A DNA stretch of 64,000 nucleotides from Plantago major (Eukaryota; Streptophyta; Magnoliopsida; Lamiales; Plantaginaceae): positions 6,793,765 through 6,857,764 of the forward strand of contig CM048840.1 in assembly GCA_026545765.1 (NCBI GenBank). The letters run 5' to 3'. A program made the translations under genes and the position numbers. This document shows positions 59,508 to 64,000 of the stretch, piece after piece. Each line of letters begins with the position of its first letter. The first letter of the stretch is position 1. The notes under the pieces were generated by a model that did not search any database, was not told the DNA's origin, and worked only from the letters and a program-made list of their open reading frames with translations.

Positions 59508-59715
59508 AAGTCTACCGAGAGACGGGTTCTAAATAATTTATCTAGAGACGGATATATATTGTAAAGAAAAGCATTAATGTTATTAATGAAAAGGTATATG
59601 TTCTCAATATTGGTGTTTTTTCATATTATAAAAAGAAATTCATTAATAACATAGACATTTTAAATAATAACATGAATGTTTTCTTTCTAAATATAGGTCC
59701 GTCTCTTATGAGATC
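59508..59715. mobile_element. MITE copy, GTCTC..GAGACGG family
   Basis: Left end ACCGAGAGACGGGTTC, right end TAGGTCCGTCTCTTATGAGA. The interior has GCATTAATGTTATTAATGAA and TTAATAACATAGACATT. A further partial copy (interior only) lies at about 60190-60305. Confidence 0.6.
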
Positions 59716-60320
59716 TAAGTGTATTTGAAATTATTTAAACTATCAAAATTGATTAAAAATTTTAAGTTTTAAGTATACTACGCTATTATAAGTAGTACTA
59801 TTAAAATTAGCGTAGCCCTCCTTTATAAACCCGAGAAAAAACTAAATTGTACTACTGGGATAATAATGAAAATTGTCCATGTCGGTTTCCTATTAGCTTT
59901 TGGAATTTTATATACCAAGGATTCTCGCCCTCGAAGGGCAATTGCGTTTTCGGTGAGTCGAAAATCCTACCACTGCATGCCTGTCTGTTTTCTACTTACC
60001 GTTTATTTATTTCCATCTCAATTAGATCTTGCCAATTAGGTTAGGCCCTTGCCGTTTTAATTCAATTCCATCCGATCCGATCTAATCTTTCGCGTTTGCG
60101 AGGGCTCAATCTATTTCTAGACAGAATTGGCTCTAAGCGTTAAATTTCCTCAGAATCCGTTCTCACTTGAGTATTTGTGAATCATGATTTAGAGTAAGTT
60201 GACTATTTAGAGATGACACTATATTGTCAATAAAACCATCAATATTATTAATTAAAACACCTATATTTTCATATTACAACGAAATTTATTTCGTTAGCAA
60301 CATAGATAAGTAGATGTACA
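59716..60320. other. Unassigned interval with partial MITE
   Basis: Contains the partial GTCTC-family remnant at 60190-60305. Otherwise no feature recognised. Confidence 0.3.
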
Positions 60321-61374
60321 TCTACTGCTTATTTTACTACTACTACTAACTATACTGCTTGAGCACTAATGCTTATTTTACTACTAACTATACTGCTTCA
60401 GCACTAAAGCATTGACACGTGGCAATAACATAAGTGAACAGCTTTACTCCGTTAGATTGAAGAAGCAAAATATATTTAAAAGAATAAGAAAAAATAAAAA
60501 TTAAAAACATAAAAAGAAAACAACTAGCACCCAATTCAGGGCCTTCTTCTCCGGCACAGGCCGCCGCAGCATCCAGATCAACTACGTCATCCAAATAAGA
60601 AGAATTTTATCCAATTTGTGGTCCTTTTCCATTGTCGTCCATCTCTTCTTAACATAAATAGAGAAAGACAAAAGAAAAAAAAAGGAAAGAAGATACTTTT
60701 TGTACAGAAAGGAATTACTTCCTGTTTCTGCATTGCAACACCAAGAATTTCAGGAAGTTCATCATTTCATTCCGGAACACGCACCTTTATCAATTTATTG
60801 TTCTTTTCCGGGAGCATCAGTATTATATAGACTATCGTCAAGATTTAATATCTATCAGTATTATAGAGACTTTGGTTGTCTCCCCCTTTTCCTGTTATCG
60901 GCGATGTATTGGAGTATGATGTACGCAGTTTCGGAGAAGATTGCTCGGAATTACTGTTTTTCTTTTTTTTTTTTATTTCAATTCTAGTACTTCCTCCGTC
61001 CCGGAACCAGTTTCCCACTTTGACTTTTTACGGTCAAACTTTTTCAACTTTGATTACGAATTAATCTTAAACAACAAATGTAAAATGTTCAATTTTTTTA
61101 TATAATGAAACTTTAGGGGCTAAATTTTTATTATATAATTTAATTTAACATTTTACATTTACAGTTTAAAATTAATTCGTACTCAAAGTTGAAAAAATTT
61201 GACTGCAAAAAGTCAAAGTGGAAAACTTGTTCCGGAACGGATGAAGTAGTAGTTATTTTTCTGAACTACAATCACACGGGGTGAATGGGCTATTAATTGT
61301 TAGACTTATGGCATTGCCACGTGTCAATGTTTTAGTGGCTCAGGCACTATAGTTAGTAGTAAAATAAGTAGTAG
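60321..61374. mobile_element. 1.05-kb TIR element containing a nested MITE
   Basis: Left end TCTACTGCTTATTTTACTAC; right end is its inverse (TAAAATAAGTAGTAGA). Similarity extends more than 60 bp inward, to GCATTGACACGTGGCAAT on the left and ATTGCCACGTGTCAATG on the right. The left arm also has a tandem duplication of about 40 bp (GCTTATTTTACTACTAACTA twice). No 9-bp target duplication was found. The interior has no recognised ORF. A Stowaway MITE is inserted at 60990-61246. Confidence 0.65.
60990..61246. mobile_element. Stowaway-type palindromic MITE
   Basis: TA-CTTCCTCCGTCCCGGAACC on the left and GGTTCCGG-like inverse (GTTCCGGAACGGATGAAG-TA) on the right, with TA duplicated on both sides. 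About 257 bp. The arms pair over nearly 100 bp (CACTTTGACTTTTTACGGTC against GACTGCAAAAAGTCAAAGTG). No coding capacity. Confidence 0.8.
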
Positions 61375-61877
61375 ATCTTGGGCCCTATGCTAATTCAATG
61401 TGTCTCTAGATCTTTGTTGCTATCTATTGATGCTAATACTAATAGTATTACAATTAATCAATCGGGAAAATTACATCCAGACCCCATTTAGATGTCATAA
61501 TTACAAATTAGTATCACTTAGTCGAACTATTATGCTTTGGTCCAATTAGATGTAAAACAATTAACTTTAGCCCACGAATTTGACTTTTGGCGAATTAAGC
61601 TCTGGAAAAGCTGATTTCAATATCTGATTTTGGAACTAGCCAAACACCTTAATTTTTGGCGCCTAAACCCTTAGCACGTGCACTGCACGTGTGGACTAAT
61701 ATGTAATAGATGTTGAAACAATTTTACTTACATGTAATTGATAGAAGACCAATAAATTTGAAAAACTAGCCGTTAAACAACCGTTTGGGACTGTTTTTGG
61801 GGCTATTTATAGCCCTAAACATGCCATTTTCATCCCTTATTTCATATAGCAAACACTCCAAAATTACTTCACCCCTA
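61375..61877. other. Upstream region of GRF zinc-finger ORF
   Basis: About 0.5 kb, AT-rich. It contains a GGCTATTTATAGCCC palindrome (61800-61814) with a TATTTATA box about 70 bp before the preferred ATG. No repeat assigned. Confidence 0.35.
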
Positions 61878-62252
61878 ATGACAACAAAAAATGGTTTTGG
61901 AAAGGATGATCATAATTGGGATTGGGATGGTACTCGTCCAACTTGTAAGAAGTTGAAATGTCAAAAGTGCACAATTCTATCGGTTTCAAAGAGTCATCCA
62001 CACAAGGGGAGATTTTATTGGGGATGTCCACTACATGGGTTTTCTGAGTGGTCTGGCGATGAAGAAACTGTGCAAAGCAACCAAAGTGGAGAATTTATCC
62101 AAGCTAAGCTGTTAAGTGAATTTGTGCAGCCTATATTCATGCTTCAAGAGGGCAAAATGTGCAACAAGAAGAAGAGGAAATTGGACAAGTACATGATGAA
62201 GCTATGCAAGAAGATAGGCAAGTACTCATGCCACAAGTTTAAATGCTTCTAA
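61878..62252 (+). CDS. Small GRF-type zinc-finger protein, C-terminally truncated
   Basis: The ATG at 61878 ([14 protein letters not shown]) precedes a GRF-like zinc finger at about residues 22-55: [20 protein letters not shown], then [13 protein letters not shown]. It has two Cys, the GRF-like GRFYWGC, and a closing Trp. A Lys-rich helix-like tail follows ([19 protein letters not shown]). Plant genomes carry many such short proteins of unknown function (At4g04775-like). An in-frame ATG at 61785 would add 31 residues. The last codons overlap the broken end of the copia fragment on the other strand at about 62238, so the natural C-terminus was probably lost. It may be a gene fragment. Confidence 0.5.
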   Translation: MTTKNGFGKDDHNWDWDGTRPTCKKLKCQKCTILSVSKSHPHKGRFYWGCPLHGFSEWSGDEETVQSNQSGEFIQAKLLSEFVQPIFMLQEGKMCNKKKRKLDKYMMKLCKKIGKYSCHKFKCF

Positions 62253-64000
62253 GGTTTCATCCTTACTTCTTAGCAAGTAAACGTAACAATGCCTTGTGCT
62301 ATCGTCAATAAAAGTAACAAAGTACTTTTTCCCTCCTCTAGTTTGCACAAACTTTAAATCACACAAGTCGTTGTGGATTAACTCTAGAGGAGTAGTGGTT
62401 CTGTTCACTGAATGAAATGGTGTCTTAGTTAATTTTGCCTCCACACAAACTTCGCACTTAGTTTGAGAATCGAATTCAAAGGACGGCAAATGTTTCAATT
62501 TAATTAACTTTCAAATAGCATTGTAGTTTGTATGCCCTAATCTATGGTGCCATAAATTAGAGAACTCAGACAAGTAGGTAGAATGCTTTATTTCATTGCT
62601 CTCAAAGGAGCGAAGTACAAACATTACAGACATCTTAAAGAGCCCATCACTTATGTAGCCCTTTCCTACAAACTGACCATTCTTTAACATTACAAACTGA
62701 CTAGACTCGAAAGTAATTTTGAAACCATCTTTGACCAACAGCGGTCCGGACACCAGATTCTTGCGAATATCTGGAACATGCATCACTTCAATCAGAATGA
62801 GCTCCTTCCCATAAGTCATCTTCAGAACCACCCTTCCAACTCCTTTCACCTCCGAAGTAGCATCGTTCCCCATGAACAGCTTCTTATCCTTTACTGGAGA
62901 GTAGGTAGAGAAAGCACCCTTGTCGGAACATATGTGGCGGGTTGCACCCGTATCCATCCACCATTGCCTTGGATTCTCAACCAGGTTAGCCTCCAAGACC
63001 ACAGCAGCAAAGGAATTGACCAAATCCTCCAACATAGGATCATCTTTTGCCTCAGCAACATTGGCCTTTTCCTTCTTGAGTTGGTTGCAGTCTGCCTTCA
63101 TAAGTCCAGGCTTCCCACAATTGAAGCACTTTCCCTTGATTTTCCTAGATGTTCCTGGATTCCCGGAATTCCCAGAATTCCCTTGAGATTCCACGTCCCC
63201 ATCACGCCGCTTGCGCTTCTTGTTGGAATTCCCCTTGGACTTTCCCTTAGAATCCACCAGGTGAGCCTTGGCATCCATGGGCTGCTTGCCTTTGACCAAA
63301 GCCCTGTGGTTGTCTTCCTGAATCTGAAGCTTGATGACCAACTCTTCAAGCCCCATTTCCTTGGTCTTCAACTTGAGATAACTCATGAACTCATTCCATG
63401 ATGGTGGCAGTTTCTCAATCAATAAAGCAACCAGAAACGACTCATTAGGCTTCATGCCCTCTTGTTCCAATTCGTGGAGACTCATTTGATACTCCAGAGC
63501 CTGATTCATCACAGACTTAGAGTCAGTCATTCTGAAGTTCAAAAACTTCCCCACAATGAACTTCTTTGCACCAGCATCCTGTGTGTAGTACTTCCTGTCC
63601 TGTTTCTCCCACAATTCCCTTGTGGTACTGACAGAGCAGAAGGCGATGTAGAGAGCCTCAGAAAGACAGTTCAGAATGTAGTCTTACACAGGAAGTCGAT
63701 GTGGACCCAAGCATCATAGGCCATTTGCCTCTTCCGGTTGTCGTCTTGAGCGGCCTGAACTTCCTCCGTAGCCATAGCATTTTCATCAATCTCCTTCAGC
63801 ACGGGCGGAGTAGGTGGATCAGCAGTGATGAAATTGGCCAGCCCGATAGTCACCAAATAGAACATCATTTTATGTTTCCACTGTTTGAAGTTTGTCCCCA
63901 CAAACTTCTCTGGCTTCTCCCCATGGTTAGTAGCAGCAACATTCACACGAACAGCATGTACTTCAATGGCAGTCAACATCTTCGATACAGTAAACAAAGT
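62238..64000 (-). pseudogene. Truncated copia gag-pol, running off the right edge
   Basis: The - strand encodes a copia gag-pol 5' half. The N-terminus lies at about 63997 (FVGTNFKQWKHKMMFYLVTI). Gag and a zinc knuckle follow (CFNCGKPGLMKADC, with Leu where the knuckle His should be), then the protease DTGA motif (WWMDTGATRHIC), the pre-integrase HHRLGH, and the integrase core start ([20 protein letters not shown], then FIDDSTRH). It breaks off inside integrase at ALEAFK-like LEAFK near 62238. A 1-base loss at about 63680 shifts the frame between the two gag parts, and a stop near 62510 interrupts the integrase finger. No RT and no LTR within the window. Confidence 0.88.

Noticed and set aside
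60618..61064. Overlapping small + strand ORFs
   Set aside because: Three frames overlap in the interior of a TIR element and run into the nested MITE; no domain.
62778..63401. 207-codon + strand open frame
   Set aside because: Antisense to the copia gag-protease region, which carries the clear CCHC and DTGA motifs.

Overview
The window is nuclear DNA from a flowering plant. It has AT-rich intergenic and intronic DNA, genes with many GT-AG introns, site II promoter motifs, Ty1/copia and LINE retroelements, Stowaway-type MITEs, and genes found only in plants (UFO/FIMBRIATA, a P-class PPR protein). The F-box protein resembles Antirrhinum FIMBRIATA closely enough that I infer an asterid, perhaps Lamiales. 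That taxon is an inference and was not measured.

Layout. (1) 1-9016 is a decayed block. It holds an inverted duplication of the CNX3 5' region with a PUR7 fragment, a frameshifted CNX3 (molybdenum cofactor synthesis), a ZIP metal-transporter pseudogene, and a PUR7 (purine synthesis) that has lost coding sequence in the middle. (2) 10454-21845 holds three intact genes: BDP1 (TFIIIB subunit of RNA polymerase III, 11 exons), an Era-like organellar GTPase (ERG, 8 exons) and the intronless F-box gene UFO/FIM. (3) 21846-32357 holds the UFO upstream region, a solo LTR and a copia element with both LTRs. (4) 32597-38442 is DNA polymerase eta (POLH, 16 exons), starting 239 bp after the copia LTR. (5) 39023-45401 holds two tandem phosphoglycerate-mutase-like copies, one damaged and one clearly dead, around an intact PPR gene of EMB1025 type. 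(6) 45423-46662 holds two non-autonomous inverted-repeat elements. (7) 46959-47888 is an HDHD3-like HAD hydrolase (3 exons). (8) 49663-64000 is mostly repeats: a complete but mutated LINE with target-site duplications, a higher-order minisatellite, several TIR elements and MITEs (one nested), a small GRF zinc-finger ORF, and a truncated copia gag-pol running off the right edge.

The genes form no operon-like system; their functions are unrelated. I found no convincing undescribed biological system. The most informative signals are the contrast between the broken left block, where single-copy housekeeping functions would need working copies elsewhere, and the clean neighbouring genes; a transposon landing close to the POLH start; a GC-AG intron in POLH; loss of a catalytic arginine in the PGM-like gene; and the several layers of inverted-repeat elements. 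Exon limits were worked out by eye from reading frames, splice dinucleotides and remembered family sequences. Each intact multi-exon model keeps one open frame to its stop codon.
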